This document shows positions 26,343 to 33,719 of a DNA stretch of 64,000 nucleotides, one piece after another. Position 1 is the first letter of the stretch. Each line of letters opens with the position of its first letter. A program made the translations under genes and the position numbers. The stretch is from positions 372,001 through 436,000 of the forward strand of contig JADJHU010000001.1 of assembly GCA_016707425.1 (NCBI GenBank). The letters are read 5' to 3'. The notes beneath the pieces were generated by a model. It saw nothing but the letters and a program-made list of their open reading frames with translations, searched no databases and had not been told where the DNA came from. This DNA comes from Gammaproteobacteria bacterium (GTDB lineage: Bacteria; Pseudomonadota; Gammaproteobacteria; Steroidobacterales; Steroidobacteraceae).

Positions 26343-26361
26343 TTCCCGGGCGGCGCCCGGA
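26343..26361 (-). terminator. weak hairpin between tgt and yajC
   Basis: GC-rich imperfect inverted repeat (TTCCGGGCG/CGCCCGGGAA on the minus strand, one bulge) without a T-run. It may slow or partly end transcription from tgt into yajC, or be a chance structure. Confidence 0.25.
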
Positions 26362-26373
26362 AAAGGCCGCGCA

Positions 26374-27510
26374 TTATGCCACAGGCTCGTCGCCGTCCCG
26401 GCGGGCAGCCAGGAACGCGGCGGCGAAGGCGGCCAGCTGCCCGGCTTCGATTGCCGAGCGCAGCCGGCGCATGAGCTGGAGATAGAAGTACAGGTTGTGC
26501 AGGGTATTGAGCCGGGCGCCCAGGATCTCATTGCAGCGTTCGAGGTGGCGCAGATAGGCGCGTGAGTAGTGTCGGCAGGTGTAGCAGCCGCACTCCGGGT
26601 CGATCGGCCCGAGTGCCTCGCGATGCACCTGGTTGCGGATGTTGAGGGTACCGCGCGAGGTGAACAGATGGCCGTTGCGCGCATGCCGCGTCGGCATCAC
26701 GCAGTCGAACATGTCGATGCCCCGCAGCACCGCCGCCACGATGTCCTCCGGCCGCCCCACGCCCATCAGATAACGCGGCCGGTCGGCGGGCATGTGAGGC
26801 ACGAGCTCTTCGAGGACCTGCAACCGCACCTCCTCGGGCTCGCCCACAGCGAGACCGCCGACTGCGAGCCCCGGCCACCGGAGCCGCAGGAGGGACTCGA
26901 GCGACGCCTGCCTGAGGTGCGCATGCATGCCGCCCTGCACGATGCCGAAGAGCACCCCAGGCGGACCACCGTCCCCGTCGCGGTGGTAATGCGCGTAGCT
27001 GCGCACCGCCCAGCGCATCGAGCGCTCCATCGAGGCACGCGCCTGTGCCTCGGACGCCGGATGAGGCGTGCATTCGTCCAGCGCCATGGCGATGTCCGAG
27101 CGCAGCGCCCGCTGCACGTCCATGGAATCCTCGGGCGTCAGGCGCACCTCTGCGCCGTCCACGGGTGAGCGGAAATGCACGCCCTCCTCCGAGAGCTTGC
27201 GCAGCCTCTCGAGGCTGAAGACCTGGAAGCCCCCGGAGTCCGTGAGGATCGGCCGCTGCCAGTGCATGAAGCCGTGCAGGCCGCCGTGCTTCGCCACGAC
27301 CGCCGCGCCGGGGCGCAGCATGAGGTGCAGGGTGTTGCCGAGGATGATCTCTGCCCCGAGTCCCTCGAGTTCCTCGGGGGTCATCGCCTTGACGGTGCCA
27401 TAGGTGCCGACCGGCATGAAAGCGGGCGTGGCGACCTCTCCATGCGCGAGCCGCAGCCGTCCCGTGCGCGCCAGGCCATCGCGCGCGCAGACCTCGAAGT
27501 GCGCGGTCAT
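26374..27510 (-). CDS. tgt: queuine tRNA-ribosyltransferase
   Basis: 378 residues. Exchanges guanine 34 for preQ1 in GUN-anticodon tRNAs. The TIM barrel carries the catalytic Asp in ILTDSGGFQVFSL near residue 90 and the second Asp in GIDMFDCVMPTR near 266. The zinc site CGC-x2-C with a later His (LNTLHN) is near 305-335. The start overlaps the queA stop (ATGA), the normal queA-tgt-yajC-secDF order. Confidence 0.97.
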   Translation of the reverse strand: MTAHFEVCARDGLARTGRLRLAHGEVATPAFMPVGTYGTVKAMTPEELEGLGAEIILGNTLHLMLRPGAAVVAKHGGLHGFMHWQRPILTDSGGFQVFSLERLRKLSEEGVHFRSPVDGAEVRLTPEDSMDVQRALRSDIAMALDECTPHPASEAQARASMERSMRWAVRSYAHYHRDGDGGPPGVLFGIVQGGMHAHLRQASLESLLRLRWPGLAVGGLAVGEPEEVRLQVLEELVPHMPADRPRYLMGVGRPEDIVAAVLRGIDMFDCVMPTRHARNGHLFTSRGTLNIRNQVHREALGPIDPECGCYTCRHYSRAYLRHLERCNEILGARLNTLHNLYFYLQLMRRLRSAIEAGQLAAFAAAFLAARRDGDEPVA

Positions 27511-28565
27511 GCACGCACTCCGGCCGCCGGCGTCACCAGCATCGCATCGCCATAGCTGAAGAATCGGTAGCCCGCGCGCACTGCGTGGGCGTAGGCCGCC
27601 AGCACCGCCTCACGCCCGGCAAAGGCAGCAACCATCATGAGCAGTGTCGATTCCGGAAGATGAAAATTGGTGAGCAGCGCATCGACGACGCGGAACCGGT
27701 ACCCGGGCAGCACGAAGAGCGTCGTCTCCCCCTCACCGGATGGCACCGCCCCCGCCGGGGTGGCGCCGTCGCATATGCCCTGCGCTGCGGCGCTCTCCAG
27801 GGCGCGTGCCACGGTGGTGCCGACGGCGATGACGCGTGCGCCGTGCCGGCGGGCATCCGCGATCGTCTCGCTCGCTGCGGCGCTCACCTCGAATCGCTCG
27901 GCATGCAGCGTATGGCGCCGCAGGTCGTCCTCGCGCACGGGCTGGAAGGTACCGGCGCCCACGTGCAGCGTGACGAAGGTCCGTCGCACGCCGCGGGCGG
28001 CGAGGGCCGCAAGAAGGGCAGCGTCGAAGTGCAGGCTCGCCGTCGGCGCCGCGACCGCCCCTGGCTCGCGTGCGAAAATACTCTGATAGCGCTCACGGTC
28101 CTCCCGCTCCGCTCCCCGCCCGATGTAGGGTGGCAGTGGCACTTCACCATGGCGATCGAAGAGCCCAAGCGCCGGGGCGGGCGTGGCGACGAGCCAGAGA
28201 TCGCCCTGCCGCGCGACGACTCGCAGGACTCCGCCACGCGTGGCGATCTCGAGTCCCGGCCGTATGGGCTTGCTGGCCCGCATCTGCACCAGTGCCTGAC
28301 ACTCGCCGATGCAGCGTTCGAGCAGGAGTTCCACCTGCCCGCCGGTCGGCTTCACGCCGCGCAGGCGCGCGGCGACCACACGCGTGTCATTGAACACGAG
28401 CAGATCGCCAGGCTCGAGCAGCTCCGGCAGATCGCGGATGCGGCGGTCCGTGATGCAGCCGCTCGCGCCTTCGAGGACCAGCAGCCGGCTCGCCGAGCGC
28501 TCGCCCAGCGGACGCTGGGCGATGAGCTCCCCGGGCAGCTCGTAGTGAAAATCGGCACGGCGCAC
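27507..28565 (-). CDS. queA: S-adenosylmethionine:tRNA ribosyltransferase-isomerase
   Basis: 352 residues. Adds the epoxycyclopentane ring of queuosine from SAM onto preQ1-tRNA. Canonical blocks: FHYELPGELIAQRPL at the N-terminus, DLLVFNDTRVVAARL near 53, LHVGAGTFQPVR near 200, and TNFHLPESTLLMMVAAFAG near 295. It starts the leftward queA-tgt-yajC-secD-secF unit and diverges from tRNA-Leu. Confidence 0.97.
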   Translation of the reverse strand: MRRADFHYELPGELIAQRPLGERSASRLLVLEGASGCITDRRIRDLPELLEPGDLLVFNDTRVVAARLRGVKPTGGQVELLLERCIGECQALVQMRASKPIRPGLEIATRGGVLRVVARQGDLWLVATPAPALGLFDRHGEVPLPPYIGRGAEREDRERYQSIFAREPGAVAAPTASLHFDAALLAALAARGVRRTFVTLHVGAGTFQPVREDDLRRHTLHAERFEVSAAASETIADARRHGARVIAVGTTVARALESAAAQGICDGATPAGAVPSGEGETTLFVLPGYRFRVVDALLTNFHLPESTLLMMVAAFAGREAVLAAYAHAVRAGYRFFSYGDAMLVTPAAGVRA

Positions 28566-28637
28566 CTTGAGATGTTAGCAGGCACCGTCTGCACGTCCGA
28601 CCTCCGCCCCTTCGAGGACCCCGCAGGGCGAATCGCC

Positions 28638-28643
28638 TATACT
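28638..28643 (+). promoter_or_regulatory. -10 box of the tRNA-Leu promoter
   Basis: TATACT, a near-perfect sigma-70 -10, lies 12 bases before the mature tRNA 5' end. No convincing -35 is visible at 17 bases. A GC-rich stretch (CCCGCCGCAC) between -10 and tRNA resembles stringent discriminators. Confidence 0.6.
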
Positions 28644-28655
28644 TTCCCGCCGCAC

Positions 28656-28739
28656 GCCGGGATGGCGGAACTGGTAGACGCACGGGACTCAAAATCCCGC
28701 GATCGCGAGATCGTGAGAGTTCGATTCTCTCTCCCGGCA
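28656..28739 (+). tRNA. tRNA-Leu (anticodon CAA)
   Basis: 84 bases. The acceptor stem GCCGGGA/TCCCGGC has discriminator A. The anticodon arm CGGGA-CTCAAAA-TCCCG gives anticodon CAA (reads UUG). A long class II variable arm (CGATCGCGAGATCGT region) and a T-arm GAGAG-TTCGATT-CTCTC follow. The 3' CCA is not encoded, since the next bases are CAA. It has its own promoter and lies 20 bases before the Nudix gene, which may be read through. Confidence 0.96.
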
Positions 28740-28759
28740 CAAGGACCGTTCTTGACGAC

Positions 28760-29299
28760 ATGAACTTCTGCAGCCACTGCGGTGCGCGGGTGACGCTCCG
28801 CGTCCCCCCCGGCGATCACCTGCCCCGCTACATCTGCGACGCCTGCGGCGTGATCCACTATCAGAATCCGCGCCTCGTGGTCGGCTGCGTGCCGGAAGCG
28901 CCCGATGGGCAGATTCTCGTCTGCAAGCGCGCCATCGAGCCGCGGCGCGGCTACTGGACGATTCCTGCGGGGTTCATGGAAAACGGCGAGACCCTGCAGC
29001 AGGCCGCAGCCCGCGAGTCGCAGGAGGAAGCGCTCGTGGACGTGGAGATCGGCACGCTGCTGTCGGTCGTGCACGTCACGTCTGCGCACCAGGTGCACGT
29101 GTTCTTCCGTGCCCGCCTGCGGCGTCCGGACTTCGGCGCCGGCCCCGAAAGCCTGGACGTGAAGCTCGTGACCCCGGATGAAATTCCCTGGGAGGATATT
29201 GCGTTCCCCAGCACGAGCTTCACGCTGCGCCGCTACCTGGAGGATCGTGCCGCCGGCCTCGAGCGGCACCACTTCACAGAGTTCAGCTTCCGGCGCTAA
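28760..29299 (+). CDS. Nudix hydrolase with N-terminal zinc ribbon
   Basis: 179 residues. A C4 zinc ribbon (Cys4, Cys7, Cys26, Cys29) precedes a Nudix fold. The Nudix box reads G-FMENG-E-TLQQAAA-RESQEE, with the metal-binding glutamates in place. The usual Gly after REx-x-EEx is Leu (REsqEEaLV), a departure from consensus. This architecture is common among NUDIX proteins related to NADH pyrophosphatase and ADP-ribose hydrolases. The substrate cannot be assigned. Confidence 0.88.
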   Translation: MNFCSHCGARVTLRVPPGDHLPRYICDACGVIHYQNPRLVVGCVPEAPDGQILVCKRAIEPRRGYWTIPAGFMENGETLQQAAARESQEEALVDVEIGTLLSVVHVTSAHQVHVFFRARLRRPDFGAGPESLDVKLVTPDEIPWEDIAFPSTSFTLRRYLEDRAAGLERHHFTEFSFRR

Positions 29300-29321
29300 G
29301 ATCCACGCGCAGGGGAGGGCA

Positions 29322-29417
29322 ATGGATAATTCCTGGCGTCAGTCCATCCGTACTTGGCGCAATCTGATGCGGGTGACGCGCATACCGCAGGATATCGCCC
29401 GCATCGCAGCATCCTGA
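29322..29417 (+). CDS. 31-residue small ORF with strong ribosome binding site
   Basis: The ATG at 29322 follows AGGGGAGGGCA, one of the best Shine-Dalgarno sequences in the region. The peptide (MDNSWRQSIRTWRNLMRVTR, then IPQDIARIAAS) is basic and could form an amphipathic helix. It sits 38 bases before the 51-residue membrane ORF and may be a leader peptide or small subunit of the respiratory operon. I know no family for it. Confidence 0.45.
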   Translation: MDNSWRQSIRTWRNLMRVTRIPQDIARIAAS

Positions 29418-29455
29418 ATATTGGTTTTTCCGAGAGCCTTGGGGGAGGTCGGTCC

Positions 29456-29611
29456 ATGAGTAATCAAGAACACACGAACGAGCGCGTTCCCGTCATGCAG
29501 CGAGTGCTGGACAACCCGTTCCTGCTCCTGTTCCTCGGCGTGACGATGCCCACCGTCCTCTACATCATCTGGGGCATCATCGAAATCGCGCAGATTCCGG
29601 TCGCACCCTGA
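29456..29611 (+). CDS. 51-residue single-TM protein, possible small oxidase subunit (IIa-like)
   Basis: Start ATG at 29456 after GGGGGAGG. One transmembrane helix spans about residues 22-45 (FLLLFLGVTMPTVLYIIWGI), with a charged N-terminus on the cytoplasmic side. A one-TM protein directly before a CuA subunit II recalls the IIa subunit of ba3-type oxidases. That comparison is by position and topology only. It is 52 bases before subunit II and probably cotranscribed. Confidence 0.65.
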   Translation: MSNQEHTNERVPVMQRVLDNPFLLLFLGVTMPTVLYIIWGIIEIAQIPVAP

Positions 29612-29663
29612 ATCCGTTCCTGATCTCTCCAACATAACTCACTGATCGTCCAAGGAGTCTCCC

Positions 29664-30200
29664 ATGGCCATTGCCCCTCCGGCTGATCGGATGTGGTGGC
29701 GAACGCCTGTCGCACGCCCGGAAATCATCTGGATCGTGGTGTCCTTCCTGTGGGGTCTCGTGATGTTCTTCACGATGATCTACTGGCATGCCTACGGCAA
29801 ACAGAACCTGTCGAACGAGACCTATCGCACCACGCCGATGAAGTATTCGGCAAAGGTCGACGAGATGGTCGGCAAGTTCCAGGTCCGCGACGACAACGGC
29901 ATCCCGGTCGTACGCCCGCCAGCCGGCGGCGATGTCTACATGCTGGCGCGCACCTGGATGTGGTATCCGCACATCGAACTGGTCAAGGGCCAGAGCTACA
30001 AATTCCACTTCTCGTCACTCGATCTGCAGCATGGGTTCTCGCTGCAGCCGGTGAACGTGAACCTCCAGGTCCATCCCGGATACGAGCACGTGCTCACCTT
30101 CACGCCGGACGAGTCGGGTGAGTATTCCGTGGTCTGCAACGAGTTCTGCGGACTCGGGCATCACCTGATGCTCGGCAAGATCTACGTCGTCGAGAAGTAA
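29664..30200 (+). CDS. heme-copper oxidase-type subunit II with CuA site (NorS-like)
   Basis: 178 residues. One N-terminal TM anchor (about 21-42) and a periplasmic cupredoxin domain. The CuA ligands are complete: His123 (LQHGF), then Cys158, Glu160, Cys162, His166 and Met169 in CNEFCGLGHHLM. CuA implies electrons arrive from a soluble or anchored cytochrome c. The single TM and short length resemble B-family (ba3) and sNOR subunit II rather than A-family oxidases. A GGAG-type Shine-Dalgarno precedes the ATG. Adjacent to the catalytic subunit, it forms its electron input. Confidence 0.9.
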   Translation: MAIAPPADRMWWRTPVARPEIIWIVVSFLWGLVMFFTMIYWHAYGKQNLSNETYRTTPMKYSAKVDEMVGKFQVRDDNGIPVVRPPAGGDVYMLARTWMWYPHIELVKGQSYKFHFSSLDLQHGFSLQPVNVNLQVHPGYEHVLTFTPDESGEYSVVCNEFCGLGHHLMLGKIYVVEK

Positions 30201-30224
30201 TACGAGAAGTAATCGAGGTCTCCC

Positions 30225-31949
30225 ATGGTTGCTACCCCTGAATCGCTTCCGCTGCCGGCTGCGCACGAGGAGCCGCGCTTTCGTACCTGCGCCTCGACCG
30301 GCCTGAAGATCCACCTCGCGGCGCAGACCCTCATCAAGGCCAACGCCGTCACCGCAGTGGTCTTCCTGGCCATCGGCGGCCTCTTCGGCCTGCTGGTCGC
30401 CCTGACTCGCTGGCCCGCGGTGCACCTGCTCCCGGCAGACTGGTTCTATCTCGTCCTCACGGCGCACGGCCTCGATGTGCTGCTGCTCTGGATCATCTTC
30501 TTCGAGATCGCGATCCTCTACTTCGCCTCGGCAGTCCTGCTCGGGTCGCGCATTGCCGCACCAAGGGTCGCCTGGGCCGCCTACGCGCTCATGCTGATCG
30601 GCGGGCTGATCACCAACGTCGCGGTCCTCCAGGGCGGCTCGACGGTGATGTTCACGTCGTACACGCCCATGATGGCGGCTCCGAATTTCTATCTCGGGCT
30701 CATCATCTTTGCGGTCGGTGCACTGGTTGCCCTCGGCGTCTTCTTCGGCACGCTGGTGGTGGCGCGCGATGAACGCACCTACGAGGGGTCGGTACCACTC
30801 GTGACCTTCGGCGCGATCACGGCGGCAATCATCGCCGTCTTCACGCTCGCATCGGGCGCGATCATCCTGATCCCGACCTACCTCTGGTCGCTAGGCCTGA
30901 TCAGCATGCCGGACCCGCTGACCTACAAGCTGATCTGGTGGGGCATGGGGCACTCCTCCCAGCAGATCAACGTCTCGGCGCACGTCTCGATCTGGTATCT
31001 GATCGCAGCCGTGGTGCTCGGCGCCAAGCCCCTGTCCGAGAAGGTCAGCCGCATGGCCTTCTTCCTCTACATCCTGTTCCTGCAGCTCGCAAGCGCCCAC
31101 CACCTGATGGTGGAACCCGGCCTGAGCTCGGAGTGGAAAGTGTTCAATACGAGCTACGCGATGTACCTCGCCGTGCTCGGCAGCATGATCCACGGCATGA
31201 CCGTACCGGGAGCCATCGAGGCGGCGCAGCGTGCCAATGGCTACGACAAGGGTCTGTTCGGCTGGCTGCGTCATGCCCCCTGGGGCAATCCCGCCTTTGC
31301 GGGCATGTTCCTGTCGCTGATCATGTTCGGGTTCATCGGGGGCATCTCGGGGGTCGTGCTCGGCACCGAGCAGATCAACCTGATCATGCACAACACGATC
31401 TACGTGCCGGGCCACTTCCACGGCACGGTGGTCGCCGGTACCACGCTGGCATTCATGGCAGGCACATGGCTGCTGCTGCCCCTGATCTTCCAGCGCGAAA
31501 TCATCTGGCCGCGCATCGCCCGGTGGCAGCCCTACATCTTCGCCATCGGAGCGGGTGGCATCTCGCTCTTCATGATGGGTGCCGGCACGCTGGGCGTCGC
31601 CCGCCGTCACTGGGACATCACCTTCGCAGATGCCTCGATGTCCTTCAGCTACCCGCCGGCCGCCTTCCTCATGATGGGCCTGAACGGTATCTGCGCCCTG
31701 TTTGCGGCCACGGGCGGCATCATGTACATCCTGACCGTCGTCGCGACGGTGCTTTGGGGCAAGCGCATTGCAGATGGGCAGGCCGTCCAGCTCGCATCGC
31801 CCAAGGCACGCGTGGTCACGGAGTACGGCAGCATCGAGCACCCGAAGATTCCGGGGACGATCATCCTCACCGTCATCTTCTTCGTTGCCTTCGTCCTGTA
31901 CTACTACGTCAACTGGAAGTACCTGGCCGAAGTCTGGCCGATGAGGTGA
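30225..31949 (+). CDS. heme-copper superfamily subunit I lacking the active-site Tyr (probable sNOR-type NO reductase, NorY-like)
   Basis: 574 residues, about 13 hydrophobic segments. Heme and CuB ligands are visible: His81 and His399 (low-spin heme), His397 (high-spin heme), His243, His292 and His293 (CuB). The alignment with B-family oxidases is easy (WW-x-x-GH, HHLMVEPGL, MHNTIYVPGHFHG). However, the cross-linked Tyr expected four residues after the CuB His is Gln247: the motif reads GHSSQQ, not GHPxVY. Oxygen reductases need that Tyr, and several NO reductase families of this superfamily lack it. With CuA subunit II and SenC next to it, the layout matches the norSY-senC (sNOR) type known from ammonia oxidisers. 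Annotation pipelines would likely call it cytochrome c oxidase subunit I. Confidence 0.85.
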   Translation: MVATPESLPLPAAHEEPRFRTCASTGLKIHLAAQTLIKANAVTAVVFLAIGGLFGLLVALTRWPAVHLLPADWFYLVLTAHGLDVLLLWIIFFEIAILYFASAVLLGSRIAAPRVAWAAYALMLIGGLITNVAVLQGGSTVMFTSYTPMMAAPNFYLGLIIFAVGALVALGVFFGTLVVARDERTYEGSVPLVTFGAITAAIIAVFTLASGAIILIPTYLWSLGLISMPDPLTYKLIWWGMGHSSQQINVSAHVSIWYLIAAVVLGAKPLSEKVSRMAFFLYILFLQLASAHHLMVEPGLSSEWKVFNTSYAMYLAVLGSMIHGMTVPGAIEAAQRANGYDKGLFGWLRHAPWGNPAFAGMFLSLIMFGFIGGISGVVLGTEQINLIMHNTIYVPGHFHGTVVAGTTLAFMAGTWLLLPLIFQREIIWPRIARWQPYIFAIGAGGISLFMMGAGTLGVARRHWDITFADASMSFSYPPAAFLMMGLNGICALFAATGGIMYILTVVATVLWGKRIADGQAVQLASPKARVVTEYGSIEHPKIPGTIILTVIFFVAFVLYYYVNWKYLAEVWPMR

Positions 31950-31956
31950 CGGGCTG

Positions 31957-32874
31957 ATGTCGGATGGGGTTGTGAGCGTATCGCCCGCGCGCGGCTGGCG
32001 CCGGCGGGCGGGTGTGATCGCCGATGCCTTCAAGCTGCGCATCGGTTCGGAGATCACACTCGCCGCTGCCGCCGGCGCGGCACTGATGCCGGGGCCCGGC
32101 ATCGGCTGGGGCCGGCTCACGGCAGTGCTCGCCGCCGTACTGCTCGCTTCGGCGGCTGCCGGTGCCTACAACCAGTATGCGGAGCGTGATATCGACGCCC
32201 GCATGCAGCGCACGCGGCAGCGCCCGTTCGTCACGGGCGAGTTCGCGGGCGGACGGCGCTGGCTGCTCGTGCTGGGAGCGCTCGTCGCATCGGCTGCGCT
32301 GCTCGCGGCGGCAGCGGCCAACTGGATGGCCGCAGGCTTCACGCTGCTCGGCGCCTTCACCTACGGCGTGGTGTACACGGTGTGGCTGAAGCGGCGCACG
32401 GCTCTGAACATCGTCTTCGGCGGTTTTGCGGGAACCTTTGCCGTACTCGCCGGAGCCGCGGCCGTGGACACGCATCTCTCGGCCGAGGCGCTCATCTTCT
32501 CGCTGGCGCTGTTCTTCTGGACGCCCCCGCATTTCTGGAGCCTCGCGCTCTACAACCGCCAGGACTACGAACGCGCCGGTGTGCCGATGCTCCCGGCGCT
32601 GATCGCACCGAAGGCCACGGGGCGCATCGTCGCGGCCCATGTGGTTGTGGTCGTGGCACTCTCGCTCGCTCCCGCGCTGTTCGACGCCGGCATCTGGTAC
32701 ACGGTGCCGGCTGCAGTCGGTGGCGCTTATTTTCTGCATGCCGCACTGCGCCTCGCGCAGGACCCCACGCGCGCCCGTGCCTGGACCTGTTTCAAGGCAT
32801 CGCTCGTCCAGCTGAGTCTGCTGCTCCTAGGAGCCCTGGCCGACGGTATCGCTGCCGGGCGACTCAGCGCATGA
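31957..32874 (+). CDS. ctaB: protoheme IX farnesyltransferase (heme O synthase)
   Basis: 305 residues, UbiA superfamily, seven to nine TM helices. Adds a farnesyl group to heme b to make heme O, precursor of heme A. The prenyl-diphosphate motif NQYAERDIDARMQRT is near residue 72, and the second conserved region WTPPHFWSLALYN is near 188. It starts eight bases after subunit I, suggesting the enzyme binds heme O or A, or that the gene serves another oxidase. Confidence 0.95.
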   Translation: MSDGVVSVSPARGWRRRAGVIADAFKLRIGSEITLAAAAGAALMPGPGIGWGRLTAVLAAVLLASAAAGAYNQYAERDIDARMQRTRQRPFVTGEFAGGRRWLLVLGALVASAALLAAAAANWMAAGFTLLGAFTYGVVYTVWLKRRTALNIVFGGFAGTFAVLAGAAAVDTHLSAEALIFSLALFFWTPPHFWSLALYNRQDYERAGVPMLPALIAPKATGRIVAAHVVVVVALSLAPALFDAGIWYTVPAAVGGAYFLHAALRLAQDPTRARAWTCFKASLVQLSLLLLGALADGIAAGRLSA

Positions 32875-33719
32875 GTCGCCGTGTGCTCGTCACCGGCGCG
32901 ATGGCCATCGCGCTCGCCGCGGCATCCACGGCGAGCGCCGAAGGCCTGGAGACACGGAGCACGATCAATGCGAGCCAGGCAGTCATCGGCCGTCAGGTCG
33001 GAGACCACTGGTTCACAGCCACCGACGGACGGGCTCTGCGCCTCTCGGACCTGCGCGGCCGCCCAGTAGTCGTGAGCCTCATCTACACCAGTTGCCATGA
33101 GGTGTGCCCGGGCGCCACCACGGAGCTGCAGCGCGCCGTGCGCGCGGCGCGCCAGGTGCTGCGCCACAATGACTTCACGGTCCTCAGCATCGGCTTCGAC
33201 ACCGGGCACGATACGCCGCCACGCATGCTGTCCTTCGCGCGTTCGCTCGGGCTGCAGGCTGAGCCCGGCTGGCGCTTTCTGAGCACGGATGCGGCGACGA
33301 TCGCCGAACTCGCACGCGAGCTTGGTTTCACCTACCGCCCGACGCCACGGGGATTCGACCACGTCCTGCAGACCACGGTCCTCGACCGTGAGGGACGCGT
33401 GTTCGGGCAGATCTACGGCATGCAGATCGCCCCCCCCGCACTGGTAGAGCCGCTGAAGAGGATCTACCTCGGTGCGGCGCCGGCAACCGCCCCGGGAGTC
33501 ACCTGGCTCGAGCGTGCGCGTCTCCTGTGCACGGTGTTCGACCCGAAGGCAGGCCGCTATCGTTTCGACTATTCCCTGATCATCAGCATGATCACGGGAG
33601 CCCTGAGCTTTGCGGCCATCGCAGGCTTCATCGTGCACTCCCTGCGCGGCCGGCAGCGGGTCGCGCCTCGAGACACCGACCATGGTGACCCGTTGTCCGG
33701 GCTGACGCGCGGCCCATGA
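32871..33719 (+). CDS. SCO1/SenC-family copper chaperone with C-terminal TM
   Basis: 282 residues. A signal-like N-terminus (1-23) precedes a thioredoxin-fold SCO domain with the copper-binding Cys75 and Cys79 in TSCHEVCPG and a later conserved His (GFDHVLQ). A C-terminal TM helix lies at about 238-256. SCO proteins load or reduce the CuA site of subunit II. The ATG overlaps the ctaB stop (ATGA), and its own stop overlaps the next start. SenC is part of the norSY-senC arrangement. Confidence 0.92.
   Translation: MSRRVLVTGAMAIALAAASTASAEGLETRSTINASQAVIGRQVGDHWFTATDGRALRLSDLRGRPVVVSLIYTSCHEVCPGATTELQRAVRAARQVLRHNDFTVLSIGFDTGHDTPPRMLSFARSLGLQAEPGWRFLSTDAATIAELARELGFTYRPTPRGFDHVLQTTVLDREGRVFGQIYGMQIAPPALVEPLKRIYLGAAPATAPGVTWLERARLLCTVFDPKAGRYRFDYSLIISMITGALSFAAIAGFIVHSLRGRQRVAPRDTDHGDPLSGLTRGP

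Noticed and set aside
28571..28655. Small RNA or second tRNA upstream of tRNA-Leu
   Set aside because: No cloverleaf or stable stem besides the -10 box and spacer.
30225..31949. A-family or cbb3-type cytochrome c oxidase
   Set aside because: Residue pattern aligns with the B-family/sNOR group, no CcoO/CcoP partners follow, and the catalytic Tyr is absent.
30891..32120. 409-codon frame opposite the heme-copper subunit I
   Set aside because: Antisense shadow; the plus-strand gene has full ligand and membrane pattern.
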